Positions 8,095-15,578 of a stretch of DNA of 64,000 nt are shown here, one piece after another. The DNA lies in assembly GCF_000717245.1 (NCBI RefSeq), contig NZ_JNYQ01000005.1, positions 62,001-126,000 on the forward strand, given 5' to 3'. Every line of letters starts with the position of its first letter. The first letter of the stretch is position 1. The stretch is from Kitasatospora papulosa. Its GTDB lineage: Bacteria; Actinomycetota; Actinomycetes; Streptomycetales; Streptomycetaceae. Below the pieces are notes generated by a model, which saw nothing but the letters and a program-made list of their open reading frames with translations, was not told the DNA's origin and did not search any database. Both the position numbers and the translations under genes were made by a program.

Positions 8095-8550
8095 ATGGAC
8101 GCGGTGGACAGGCAGCTCATCCAGGCCCTCAGGGAGAACGGCAGGGCCTCGTATGCCGAGCTGGGGCGGCTCGTAGGGCTCTCCGGGCCCAGCGTCACCG
8201 ACCGCATCAACCGGCTGGAAACCGCCGGGGTCATCACCGGTTACCGCGCGACCGTGGACTCCGCGTCGCTCGGGCTGGGCGTCACCGCGCTCATCGGCAT
8301 CTCGCTCTCCGACGCCGCCGACCACGAGGACGTGGCGCACCGGCTGAAGGACCTGGCGGAGATCGAGGACTGCTGGTTCATCGCGGGCGACGACTCGTTC
8401 ATGCTCAAGGTCCGGGTCGGCGACGTGGACGGCCTGGAGCGGACGATCCGCCGGCTCAGCGGCACCAAGGGGGTCTCCCGGACCCGTACCACGGTCGTCC
8501 TGTCCACCAAGTGGGAGAACAGGGTCGGGGAGCTCCCCGAGGAGGCGTGA
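8095..8550 (+). CDS. Lrp/AsnC family transcriptional regulator
   Basis: A 151-residue regulator with an N-terminal HTH (ELGRLVGLSGPSVTDRINRLETAGVITGYRATV) and a C-terminal RAM/AsnC ligand domain (VTALIGISLSDAADHEDV through GTKGVSRTRTTVVL). Start ATG 8095 is preceded by GAAGGTTTC; an upstream in-frame ATG at 8077 is less likely. A -35-like TTGACC at 8024-8029 precedes the gene. It lies directly upstream of mqnE in the same orientation, so it may influence menaquinone genes, but no operator could be defined. Confidence 0.87.
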   Translation: MDAVDRQLIQALRENGRASYAELGRLVGLSGPSVTDRINRLETAGVITGYRATVDSASLGLGVTALIGISLSDAADHEDVAHRLKDLAEIEDCWFIAGDDSFMLKVRVGDVDGLERTIRRLSGTKGVSRTRTTVVLSTKWENRVGELPEEA

Positions 8551-8641
8551 CGCCGAGTGGGTGGGGGTTCCCCCCGCCCGGAAGGCGGGGGAGTACCGTG
8601 GGCTGCCGGAACGGCTGTACAGAGGATATGGAGGCGCCCTG

Positions 8642-9805
8642 GTGGACGCGGGACTCAAGCGCGAGCTGGAGCAGAAGGTCCGGGCCGGCGAGCGGCTGAC
8701 CCGCGAGGACGGGATCGCGCTCTACGAGTCCGACGACCTGGCATGGCTCGGCGGGCTGGCCCACGAGGTGCGTACGAGGAAGAACGGCGACGTCGTCCAC
8801 TTCAACGTCAACCGGCACCTCAACATGACCAACGTGTGCACCGCGTCCTGCGCGTACTGCTCGTTCCAGCGGAAGCCGGGCGAGAAGGACGCGTACACGA
8901 TGCGCATCGAGGAGGCCGTCCGGCTCGCGAAGGCGATGCAGGGCGAGAACCTCACCGAGCTGCACATCGTCAACGGGCTGCACCCGACCCTGCCGTGGCG
9001 CTACTACCCGCGCTCGCTCAGCGCGCTCAAGGAAGCCCTGCCCGAGGTCGCGCTCAAGGCGTTCACGGCGACGGAGATCCACCACTTCGAGACGATCTCG
9101 GGGCTCTCGGCCTCCGAGATCCTCGACGAGCTGATCGAAGCCGGTCTGGAGTCGCTGACCGGCGGCGGCGCGGAGATCTTCGACTGGGAGGTCCGCCAGC
9201 ACATCGTCGACCACAACACCCACTGGGAGGACTGGTCGCGCATCCACCGTCTCGCGCACGAGAAGGGTCTGAAGACCCCGGCGACGATGCTGTACGGGCA
9301 CATCGAGGAGCCCCGTCACCGCGTCGACCACGTGCTGCGGCTGCGGGAGATGCAGGACGAGACCGGCGGATTCCAGGTCTTCATCCCGCTGCGCTACCAG
9401 CACGACTTCGTCGACATGAAGGACGGCAAGGTCCGCAACACCCTCCAGGCGCGGACGTCCATGGCGACCGGCGCCGAGGCGCTCAAGACCTTCGCGGTCT
9501 CCCGGCTCCTGTTCGACAACGTTCCCCACGTCAAGGTCTTCTGGGTGATGCACGGCGTGCAGACCGCGCAGCTCGCGCTCCAGCACGGCGCCGACGACAT
9601 GGACGGATCGGTCGTCGAGTACAAGATCACGCACGACGCCGACGACTACGGCACCCCGAACAAGCTCGGCCGTGAGGACCTGCTGGACCTCATCCGGGAC
9701 GCGGGCTTCCGGCCCGTCGAGCGCAACACCCGCTACGAGATCCTGCGCGAGTACCCGGGCCCGGACGCCGGGCGGCGCGAGACCCCGCAGCCGATGCGCG
9801 TCTGA
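8642..9805 (+). CDS. mqnE: Aminofutalosine synthase (radical SAM)
   Basis: Joins the radical SAM enzymes of the futalosine menaquinone route: couples 3-(1-carboxyvinyloxy)benzoate with the adenosyl moiety of SAM to give aminofutalosine. The [4Fe-4S] motif CTASCAYC is at about residue 65, preceded by HFNVNRHLNMTNVC. The C-terminal segment MLYGHIEEPRHRVDHV resembles the same region of the CofH half of FbiC later in this window, as expected within the MqnE/MqnC/CofH family. Start GTG 8642 has GGAGG with good spacing. About 387 residues, the usual length. Confidence 0.93.
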   Translation: MDAGLKRELEQKVRAGERLTREDGIALYESDDLAWLGGLAHEVRTRKNGDVVHFNVNRHLNMTNVCTASCAYCSFQRKPGEKDAYTMRIEEAVRLAKAMQGENLTELHIVNGLHPTLPWRYYPRSLSALKEALPEVALKAFTATEIHHFETISGLSASEILDELIEAGLESLTGGGAEIFDWEVRQHIVDHNTHWEDWSRIHRLAHEKGLKTPATMLYGHIEEPRHRVDHVLRLREMQDETGGFQVFIPLRYQHDFVDMKDGKVRNTLQARTSMATGAEALKTFAVSRLLFDNVPHVKVFWVMHGVQTAQLALQHGADDMDGSVVEYKITHDADDYGTPNKLGREDLLDLIRDAGFRPVERNTRYEILREYPGPDAGRRETPQPMRV

Positions 9806-9807
9806 GG

Positions 9808-9837
9808 ACCGGGCGCCCGCTCCCCGTGGCGCCCGGT
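9808..9837 (+). terminator. mqnE terminator hairpin
   Basis: ACCGGGCGC at 9808-9816 pairs with GCGCCCGGT at 9829-9837, starting 3 bases after the mqnE stop. Confidence 0.75.
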
Positions 9838-9940
9838 GTCCCGCTGTACGGAAGTCCCGGCCTGCCGTCCCCCGGCCGGGGCTTTCTCGCGTGATGGACG
9901 CGGTTTGAGGGACACCACACGTAATGGTTAACGTGCTGGA

Positions 9941-10471
9941 ATGGCGCTTACATTCGAAGTGGATCCCGCGTTCGACCGGACCTTGCGGGACGGCATCACC
10001 GCGCTCTGGGCCGACGTCACCAACGCCGGCGGAGCCGTCGGCTTCGTGGCCCCCGTCACCGCCGACGACGTCAGGCCGGAACTGGTCCGCCACCTCGCGG
10101 CGATGGCCGAGGGCCGCACCCACCTGGTGGTCGGGCGGGACGAGGACGGCGAGGTCGCCGCCACCGCCTTCCTCACCCACAACACCCACCGGCTCATGCG
10201 GCACTGGATCGGCGTGTACACGGTGATGGTCCACCCCCGCCACCAGGGCAAGGGCTTCGGGCGTGAGCTCATGGAGGCCGTGGCCGGGGCGGCCCGCGGG
10301 CTCGACGGCATCGGCGCCGTGCGCCTCACCTGCCGCGGCGGCACCGGCGCCGACCGGTTCTACGCCTCCTGCGGGTACAAGGAGGTCGGCCGGGTCCCGG
10401 ACGCCATCCGGGTCGCCGAGGACGACTACCGCGACGACGTCATCATGCTGCTTCCGCTCCCGGCGCGGTGA
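9941..10471 (+). CDS. GNAT family N-acetyltransferase
   Basis: A 176-residue cytoplasmic acyltransferase of the GCN5-related family. The acetyl-CoA binding motif A is visible as VHPRHQGKGFGRELMEAV (Q/RxxGxG/A pattern), followed by the motif B region DRFYASCGYKEVGR. The preceding sequence THLVVGRDEDGEVAATAFL is the usual central strand. The substrate cannot be told from sequence. It stands alone, with terminators on both sides. Confidence 0.85.
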   Translation: MALTFEVDPAFDRTLRDGITALWADVTNAGGAVGFVAPVTADDVRPELVRHLAAMAEGRTHLVVGRDEDGEVAATAFLTHNTHRLMRHWIGVYTVMVHPRHQGKGFGRELMEAVAGAARGLDGIGAVRLTCRGGTGADRFYASCGYKEVGRVPDAIRVAEDDYRDDVIMLLPLPAR

Positions 10472-10581
10472 CGCCCGGGGAACCCCTGCGAACTGATCGA
10501 ATTCGGGTCATGCTTCACTGGTCGGGCAGGATCCCGGACTGATCGACCGCAGGAACGTCGGACGTAGAGAGAAGGCCAGCC

Positions 10582-10878
10582 GTGCCCGCTGCCAAGCCGA
10601 GCGCAACGATCCGGTACACCGCCATGCGGCTGCTGATTTTCGTCGGCTGCTTCTTCGTCGCCGGTGTCGCGGTGCACTTCGGTGTGCTGCCCTCGGGCGT
10701 CGGCGGCTCCAACGCCGTCTGGGTCATCCTTCTCGGCCTCCTCCTCTCCGCGCCGCTCAGCTTCATCCTGCTCCGCAAGCAGCGCGACGAGATGTCCGAG
10801 CAGATCATCTCCTCGGTGGACCGGACCAAGGCCAAGCTCGAGGCGAACCGCACCCGCGAGGACAGCGTCACGCGGTAG
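10582..10878 (+). CDS. DUF4229 domain membrane protein
   Basis: A 98-residue protein with two transmembrane segments (LLIFVGCFFVAGVAVHFGVL and WVILLGLLLSAPLSFILL) followed by a charged cytoplasmic tail (RKQRDEMSEQIISSVDRTKAKLEANRTRED). This matches DUF4229, an actinobacterial family of unknown function. The GTG start at 10582 follows GAGAGAAGG. A strong hairpin follows at 10920-10956. Confidence 0.85.
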   Translation: MPAAKPSATIRYTAMRLLIFVGCFFVAGVAVHFGVLPSGVGGSNAVWVILLGLLLSAPLSFILLRKQRDEMSEQIISSVDRTKAKLEANRTREDSVTR

Positions 10879-10919
10879 GCGCCGCGTAAGGTTCCTCACA
10901 CCGGACCCCGTACGAACCG

Positions 10920-10956
10920 AGCCCCGGACCGGAGCGACAGCTCCCGTACCGGGGCT
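10920..10956 (+). terminator. Terminator after the DUF4229 gene
   Basis: AGCCCCGG (10920-10927) pairs with CCGGGGCT (10949-10956), with an inner GGAGC/GCTCC stem around GACA. Confidence 0.75.
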
Positions 10957-11004
10957 TCGGCGTGTCCGGACGTCACTGCGGCCGAAGTTGATCAAGAAGT
11001 GGAC

Positions 11005-11021
11005 CTTTGAGGTTCTCAAAG
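11005..11021. promoter_or_regulatory. Operator-like palindrome ahead of the leader peptide
   Basis: CTTTGAGGTTCTCAAAG has perfect 7-bp arms around GTT. It would overlap the -35 region of a promoter whose -10 may be TAACGT at 11031-11036. A transcript starting 7 or 8 bases further on would place the leader ATG (11044) at or very near the 5' end. Confidence 0.5.
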
Positions 11022-11043
11022 TTGCAGTGTTAACGTATTCGAC

Positions 11044-11151
11044 ATGATGACCGCAGTGCGCACCCCTCACGCCCTGGGCGTCCCGCTCGTGGTGCGCCTG
11101 CACGTCGATCTCTGCCGCTGTATGTCCGCGGTCTGTTGCCGCAACGTCTGA
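11044..11151 (+). CDS. Cys-rich HVDLCR-type regulatory leader peptide
   Basis: A 35-codon ORF beginning with two ATG codons and reading LHVDLCRCMSAVCCRNV to its stop. The HVDLCR..SA(V/L)C core is the signature of short actinobacterial leader peptides found upstream of sulfur assimilation and transport genes. Here there are four cysteines in the last 12 residues, two of them adjacent. No ribosome binding site is seen and a -10-like TAACGT lies just upstream, so leaderless translation is likely. The stop is 15 bases before a hairpin and 121 bases before the symporter start. Cysteine-responsive attenuation of the symporter is inferred. Confidence 0.75.
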   Translation: MMTAVRTPHALGVPLVVRLHVDLCRCMSAVCCRNV

Positions 11152-11165
11152 ACCGGCATCATGCA

Positions 11166-11193
11166 GCGGCGCCGCCCCTGACGCGGGCGCCGC
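11166..11193 (+). promoter_or_regulatory. Possible attenuator hairpin
   Basis: GCGGCGCC (11166-11173) pairs with GGCGCCGC (11186-11193) across a 12-base loop, 15 bases past the leader peptide stop and 79 bases before the symporter start. Its position fits an attenuator or a structure masking the downstream initiation region; there is no T-tract. Confidence 0.45.
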
Positions 11194-11271
11194 ACCCCCG
11201 TCCCCCTGTTCCACCGCACGACCGTACGTCTGTCCCCGTACGTCCCGATGCGTCACATCTGGAGTGTGTCC

Positions 11272-12627
11272 GTGTCCGCGAATTCCGCGTCCCCCGCCGA
11301 GACCGAGGCCGGTAAGCCGTCCGGTTCCGGTTTCCGTCTGCCGAGCATCCCCTTCTGGATACAGATCGTCGCCGGTCTGGTCCTCGGTGTCCTGCTCGGC
11401 TGGATCACCCGCAGCTACGAGATCGGCTGGCTCTACACCACGCTCGACCAGGTCGGCCACATCTTCGTCCAGCTGCTGAAGCTGGCCGTCGCGCCCCTCG
11501 TCTTCTTCGCGATCCTGGTGTCGATCACCAACCTGCGCAAGGTCAACAACGCCGCCAGGCTCGCCACCCGCACGCTGCTCTGGTTCATGATCACGTCGTT
11601 GATCGCCGTGGCCATCGGCCTCGCGATCGGCCTGGTCACCAACCCGGGCTCCGGAACGGGCCTCACCCCGAAGGACGGCGCCAAGCCCGAGAACGCGGGC
11701 TCCTGGCTCGACTTCCTCACCGGGATCATCCCCACGGACGTCATCACGCCCTTCACCGAGCTGAACGTCCTCCAGATCGTCTTCATGGCCGCCGTCGCCG
11801 GTATCGCCGCGCTCCAGCTCGGCGAGAAGGCCAAGCCGATCCTCACGCTCAGCGAGTCGGTCCTGGAGCTCCTCCAGAAGGCCCTGTGGTGGGTCATCCG
11901 CCTCGCCCCGATCGGCACCGTCGGCCTCATCGGCTACGCGATCGCCGACTACGGGTGGGACCTGATCGGCAAGTACGCGACGTTCACCGCGGACGTCTAC
12001 ATCGGCTGCGCCCTGGTGCTGTTCGGCGTCTACCCGCTGCTGCTCGCGACGGTCGCCAAGGTCAGCCCGATCCAGTTCTTCAAGGGCGCCTGGCCCGCGA
12101 TCCAGCTGGCCTTCGTCTCCCGCTCCTCCGTGGGCACGATGCCCGTCACCCAGAAGGTCACCGAGCGTCTCGGCGTCCCGAAGGAGTACGCCTCCTTCGC
12201 CGTCCCGTTCGGTGCCACGACCAAGATGGACGGCTGCGCCGCGATCTACCCGGCGCTGGCGGCGATCTTCATCGCGCAGATCTTCGACGTCCAGCTGGGC
12301 ATCGGTGACTACATCCTGATCGCGTTCGTCTCGGTCATCGGCTCGGCGGCCACCGCCGGCCTCACCGGCGCCACGGTCATGCTGACCCTCACCCTGTCGA
12401 CCCTGGGCCTCCCGCTGGAGGGCGTGGGCCTGCTCCTCGCCATCGACCCGATCCTGGACATGATGCGCACCGCCACGAACGTGGCCGGTCAGGCGCTCGT
12501 CCCGGTGATCGTCGCGGCCCGCGAGAAGATCCTCGACCACGACGCGTACAACTCGGCGTCGTCCTCCCCGGTCGACGAGCCCGAGGTCCGCGACGCGGAG
12601 CCGAAGGGCGTTCCCGTAGCGGCCTGA
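11272..12627 (+). CDS. DAACS family cation symporter (dicarboxylate/amino acid; possibly cystine)
   Basis: A sodium- or proton-coupled transporter of the glutamate/aspartate/C4-dicarboxylate family (451 residues, about eight membrane segments plus two re-entrant loops). Visible are the HP1-like serine stretch SRSSVGTMP, the TM7 motif TTKMDGCAAIYPA (residues 317 on) and the TM8 motif D396-M-M-R399-T-x-x-N403-V-A-G-Q407. Relative to GltPh, D394, R397 and N401 are kept, but the sodium-site Asp405 is Gln407. Start GTG 11272 has GGAG 7 bases upstream; ATG 11248 is an alternative. A Cys-rich leader peptide precedes it, which, with the departures from glutamate-transporter motifs, raises cystine (TcyP-type) as a substrate. 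Confidence 0.85.
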   Translation: MSANSASPAETEAGKPSGSGFRLPSIPFWIQIVAGLVLGVLLGWITRSYEIGWLYTTLDQVGHIFVQLLKLAVAPLVFFAILVSITNLRKVNNAARLATRTLLWFMITSLIAVAIGLAIGLVTNPGSGTGLTPKDGAKPENAGSWLDFLTGIIPTDVITPFTELNVLQIVFMAAVAGIAALQLGEKAKPILTLSESVLELLQKALWWVIRLAPIGTVGLIGYAIADYGWDLIGKYATFTADVYIGCALVLFGVYPLLLATVAKVSPIQFFKGAWPAIQLAFVSRSSVGTMPVTQKVTERLGVPKEYASFAVPFGATTKMDGCAAIYPALAAIFIAQIFDVQLGIGDYILIAFVSVIGSAATAGLTGATVMLTLTLSTLGLPLEGVGLLLAIDPILDMMRTATNVAGQALVPVIVAAREKILDHDAYNSASSSPVDEPEVRDAEPKGVPVAA

Positions 12628-12638
12628 CCCGACGCACG

Positions 12639-12680
12639 CACAGCGGCGCCCCCGGACAGCTGTCCGGGGGCGCCGCTGTG
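12639..12680. terminator. Bidirectional terminator, 42-bp perfect palindrome
   Basis: Positions 12639-12659 are the exact reverse complement of 12660-12680. It lies between the convergent symporter (ends 12627) and alpha/beta hydrolase (ends 12693) genes. Confidence 0.85.
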
Positions 12681-12692
12681 TGCACGGGCCGT

Positions 12693-13886
12693 TCAGGGCC
12701 GGTGGAAGACGACCTCGGGGTTCCCGGGTGTGGGGCCGTCCAGCAGGTACTGGTGCCGGCCCTTCAGGTGCTGGTCGAGGAAGGCGCCGACGTAGTCACG
12801 CGTGATCCGGACCTGCCGTTCGGTGGAGAGGGTGACCGTGGGGTCCAGGGTCACCCCCATTCGGTCCGCCAGGACGGGTGAGTCGATGAAGCTGGAGTGG
12901 CCGGAGCCCTGGACGACGAGCCAGCGCTTCCAGCCGTCGAGCCGCGGCCAGTTCTCGTCCCAGGAGAGGTCCTCGCCGCCGGGGAAGTGGGATGCGGCGC
13001 CCAGCATCATGAAGGGGCGGCCGCCGAGGCCGGACACGGGAATCCGCTCGAAGAGGGTGCCGTCCATGTTGACGCCTGCGTCGAAGCGTGGGTCGGTGAG
13101 CATGGTGGAGGCAGCGGCGCTGCCGCCCATGGAGTGGCCCACGGCGGCGACCCGGTGGCGGTCGATCACACCTGAGTTCTTCCAGGCGGGACGATGCCCT
13201 GTGAGCCGGTCAAGTACGAACGAGAGATCGGCGGCCCTTCCGGCGGAGACGAGTCCGCCCAGCTTCGCCCGGGCCTCCGCCGTGGGCGCGGACTGCATCT
13301 TCTCGCAGGCCACGCAGGTCAGCAGTCGGCCGTCGGGCAGTTCGGTCCCGACGGACTCGTAGGCGTGGTCGACGCTCGCCGCCACGTAGCCGCGGCTCGC
13401 CAGGTCCTCGGCGAGCGAGGTCACCGTCGCCCGGGGGTTGCCGAGGCCGGGGGAGAGCAGGACCAGGGGGAAGCTGCCGTGGGCGGCCCGTGCGCCGGTT
13501 CGGGCGTGGGTGCCGAGCGCACTGAGCGCCGACGGCTGCACGGTGCCTTCCAGCCCGATGCCCTCCAGCACGAGCCGCGCTTCCGCGGTGCTCATGTACG
13601 GAGCGGTCTGCCCCGGCCTCCCGGGGCGCGCCGGGTAGTACAGGGACACCATCAGCTGACGGTCTCCGGCCGCCGGCACCCACGGGTCGGCCCGGTCGTG
13701 GTCGGTGAGGTGCAGGACCTCGGTGCCGACGGCGTACGAGCCGGTCGGGTCGGGCAGTGCGACCGTCTCCGTCCCGGTGGAGGCCGCGGGCGAGGGTAAG
13801 GCGTGGGCGGTGGTGACGGGAGCGGCTAACAGGAGCAGGGCCGCCAGGGCGGTGGCTGCCGTCCGTCTGCGAAGTCTCATTGTCAT
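12693..13886 (-). CDS. Secreted alpha/beta hydrolase (lipase/PAF-acetylhydrolase-like)
   Basis: Exported esterase or lipase of about 397 residues. An N-terminal signal peptide is clear (MRLRRRTAATALAALLLLAA with cleavage after AHA). The nucleophile elbow is VAAVGHSMGGSAA; a likely catalytic Asp lies in GVNMDGT and His in VVQGSGHSSFIDSP. Four cysteines or fewer are present (LLTCVACEK). The N-terminal YPARPGRPGQ region resembles PAF-acetylhydrolase-like hydrolases. Two in-frame ATGs (13886 and 13880) are equally plausible starts. The substrate, lipid or polyester, cannot be told. Confidence 0.82.
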   Translation of the reverse strand: MTMRLRRRTAATALAALLLLAAPVTTAHALPSPAASTGTETVALPDPTGSYAVGTEVLHLTDHDRADPWVPAAGDRQLMVSLYYPARPGRPGQTAPYMSTAEARLVLEGIGLEGTVQPSALSALGTHARTGARAAHGSFPLVLLSPGLGNPRATVTSLAEDLASRGYVAASVDHAYESVGTELPDGRLLTCVACEKMQSAPTAEARAKLGGLVSAGRAADLSFVLDRLTGHRPAWKNSGVIDRHRVAAVGHSMGGSAAASTMLTDPRFDAGVNMDGTLFERIPVSGLGGRPFMMLGAASHFPGGEDLSWDENWPRLDGWKRWLVVQGSGHSSFIDSPVLADRMGVTLDPTVTLSTERQVRITRDYVGAFLDQHLKGRHQYLLDGPTPGNPEVVFHRP

Positions 13887-14049
13887 GTCATGGACATTAG
13901 GTGGGGAGTCGGGCGCGGGCATCGGCCCGCAGGGTGATTTCGTGAGCAATTCGGGGTGTACGAGGTGCGCCGCGAGGACCCGGCGGGGCGACTCCCTTCC
14001 GTATCACGAGCCGTAGGGTCGCGCCGTACTCTTACCGGGGAGCAGCACA

Positions 14050-14718
14050 GTGGGGGCGGGAGGGATGTCTGACGTGAGTGCAGTGAAGAGCAAACGGATG
14101 CCGCGCGCGGTGCGTGAGCAGCAGATGATGGACGCGGCCGTGCGGACGTTCGCGCAGCGCGGGTACCGGGCCGCCTCGATGGACGAGATCGCGGAACTGG
14201 CCGGTGTATCCAAGCCGTTGGTCTATCTGTACCTGAACTCCAAGGAGGAGCTCTTCACCGCCTGCATCCGCCGCGAGTCGAAGGCGCTGGTGGAGGCCGT
14301 GCAGGCGGGGGTGGAGCCGGGGATTCCCGCCGACCGGCAACTGTGGTCGGGGCTGCGGGCGTTCTTCACGCACACGGCGGAGAACCCGGACGGCTGGGCG
14401 GTGCTGCACCAGCAGGCGAGCTCGCACGGGGAGCCGTTCGTCAGCGAGGTGGGGGCGCTGCGCGAGGAGATCGTTGCGTTCGTGACGGGTCTGATCGGTG
14501 CGGCGGCGCGTGAGGCGCACCGTGATCGCGCGCTGCCCGACCGTGATGTGGCGGGGCTCGCGCAGGCGCTGGTGGGGGCGGCCGAGGCGCTCGCCGGATG
14601 GGCGAACGTCACTCCCGGCGTCTCGGCCAAGGAGGCCGCCACCACCTTGATGAACTTCTCCTGGGCGGGGCTGGAGAACCTCATGCACGGGCGCGGCTGG
14701 CAGTCCCGGGGGGACTGA
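14050..14718 (+). CDS. TetR family regulator next to the fatty-acid locus
   Basis: A 222-residue regulator with the N-terminal TetR HTH (AVRTFAQRGYRAASMDEIAELAGVSKPLVYLYLNSKEELF). The GTG at 14050 is favoured because GGGGAG sits 7 bases upstream; ATG 14065 is almost on top of the GGGAGG before it. It is convergent with the MaoC gene of the HtdX-FabG4-FadA2-like locus and is a candidate to bind TTACTCCAGAGTAA at 16929-16942. No ligand information can be read; acyl-CoA is an inference from context. Confidence 0.87.
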   Translation: MGAGGMSDVSAVKSKRMPRAVREQQMMDAAVRTFAQRGYRAASMDEIAELAGVSKPLVYLYLNSKEELFTACIRRESKALVEAVQAGVEPGIPADRQLWSGLRAFFTHTAENPDGWAVLHQQASSHGEPFVSEVGALREEIVAFVTGLIGAAAREAHRDRALPDRDVAGLAQALVGAAEALAGWANVTPGVSAKEAATTLMNFSWAGLENLMHGRGWQSRGD

Positions 14719-14722
14719 GGGC

Positions 14723-14767
14723 TCATCCCTCCCGGGTCATGCCGGCTGGTTCATCCCTCCCGGGTCA
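14723..14767. repeat. 17-bp direct repeat at the MaoC gene 3' end
   Basis: TCATCCCTCCCGGGTCA occurs at 14723-14739 and 14751-14767 (offset 28). The second copy carries the MaoC stop codon on the minus strand; the first lies just downstream of it. This is the same arrangement as the duplications at 3521 and 56643. Confidence 0.85.
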
Positions 14768-15575
14768 GGCTGCCGGTGAGGTGGACGCGGCTGCCGCCCC
14801 GCACCTGGAAGGCGGCGCCTTCGGCGGCGTACGTGACGGTGGAGGGCAGCGGGACGGGCGCCTTGAAGTCCGCCCGCACCGAACGGATCCTGCCCGGTCC
14901 GGTCCCGGCCTCCGCCAGACAGCGGGCGACGGTCCACATGCCGTGCGCGATGTGCCGGGGGAACCCGAAGAGCCGCGCCGTCACGGGGTGCAGATGGATG
15001 GGGTTCCGGTCGCCCGAGGCGGCGCCGTAGCGACGGCCCAGATCCGCGGGCAGCCGCCACTCGGCCGCGGCGGGCAGCTCCGGCGGTGAGGCCGGGGGCG
15101 CCGACGTCGGTGTCGTCGTCCCGGTCGCGTGCCGTGACAGATAGCCGCTGCGGGACTCCCAGACGAGGACGCCCGAGAGGCGCGCCTCGGTGACCATGGT
15201 GACCTCGGTGCCGCGGCGGTGGGGCGTCAGCCCGTCCGCGTACACGGTGAGTTCGAGCTCGTCCGTGGGGTGCAGCGCCCGGTGGGCGGTGATCTCGATC
15301 CAGGTGTGGACCAGTCCCAGCACCGGCAGCGGGAAGCCGCGGGCCGTCATCAGCCGCATGGCGGCCGGGAAGCCCATCACGTGCGGGTAGGTGAGGGGCA
15401 GCGGGCCCGATTCGGCGAAGCCGCAGACCCTGCTGTACGCGGCGAGGGGGCCGGGGGCGATGCGTCCGGACGGGATCACCTCGCGGTCGGCGGGCAGTGC
15501 GGCGCCCGGCCGCCCGGCCCGCTTGAACGGGGAGGTGACGGCTCCGCGGGCGAGGGACAGGCTCAGGCCGGTCAT
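14751..15575 (-). CDS. MaoC-like (R)-hydroxyacyl-CoA/ACP dehydratase, HtdX-like
   Basis: A 274-residue double hot-dog hydratase/dehydratase for acyl thioesters. The hydratase 2 motif is seen in the C-terminal half: YGAASGDRNPIHLHPVTARLFGF with the conserved Asp and His, then IAHGMWTVARCLA. The N-terminal hot-dog lacks that motif, as in mycobacterial HtdX. It lies 3 bp downstream of the long FabG gene, divergent from a thiolase, which is the arrangement of htdX-fabG4-fadA2 in Mycobacterium tuberculosis (Rv0241c-Rv0242c-Rv0243). It likely acts in fatty acid elongation or a beta-oxidation variant. Confidence 0.85.
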   Translation of the reverse strand: MTGLSLSLARGAVTSPFKRAGRPGAALPADREVIPSGRIAPGPLAAYSRVCGFAESGPLPLTYPHVMGFPAAMRLMTARGFPLPVLGLVHTWIEITAHRALHPTDELELTVYADGLTPHRRGTEVTMVTEARLSGVLVWESRSGYLSRHATGTTTPTSAPPASPPELPAAAEWRLPADLGRRYGAASGDRNPIHLHPVTARLFGFPRHIAHGMWTVARCLAEAGTGPGRIRSVRADFKAPVPLPSTVTYAAEGAAFQVRGGSRVHLTGSLTREG

Positions 15576-15578
15576 GGG

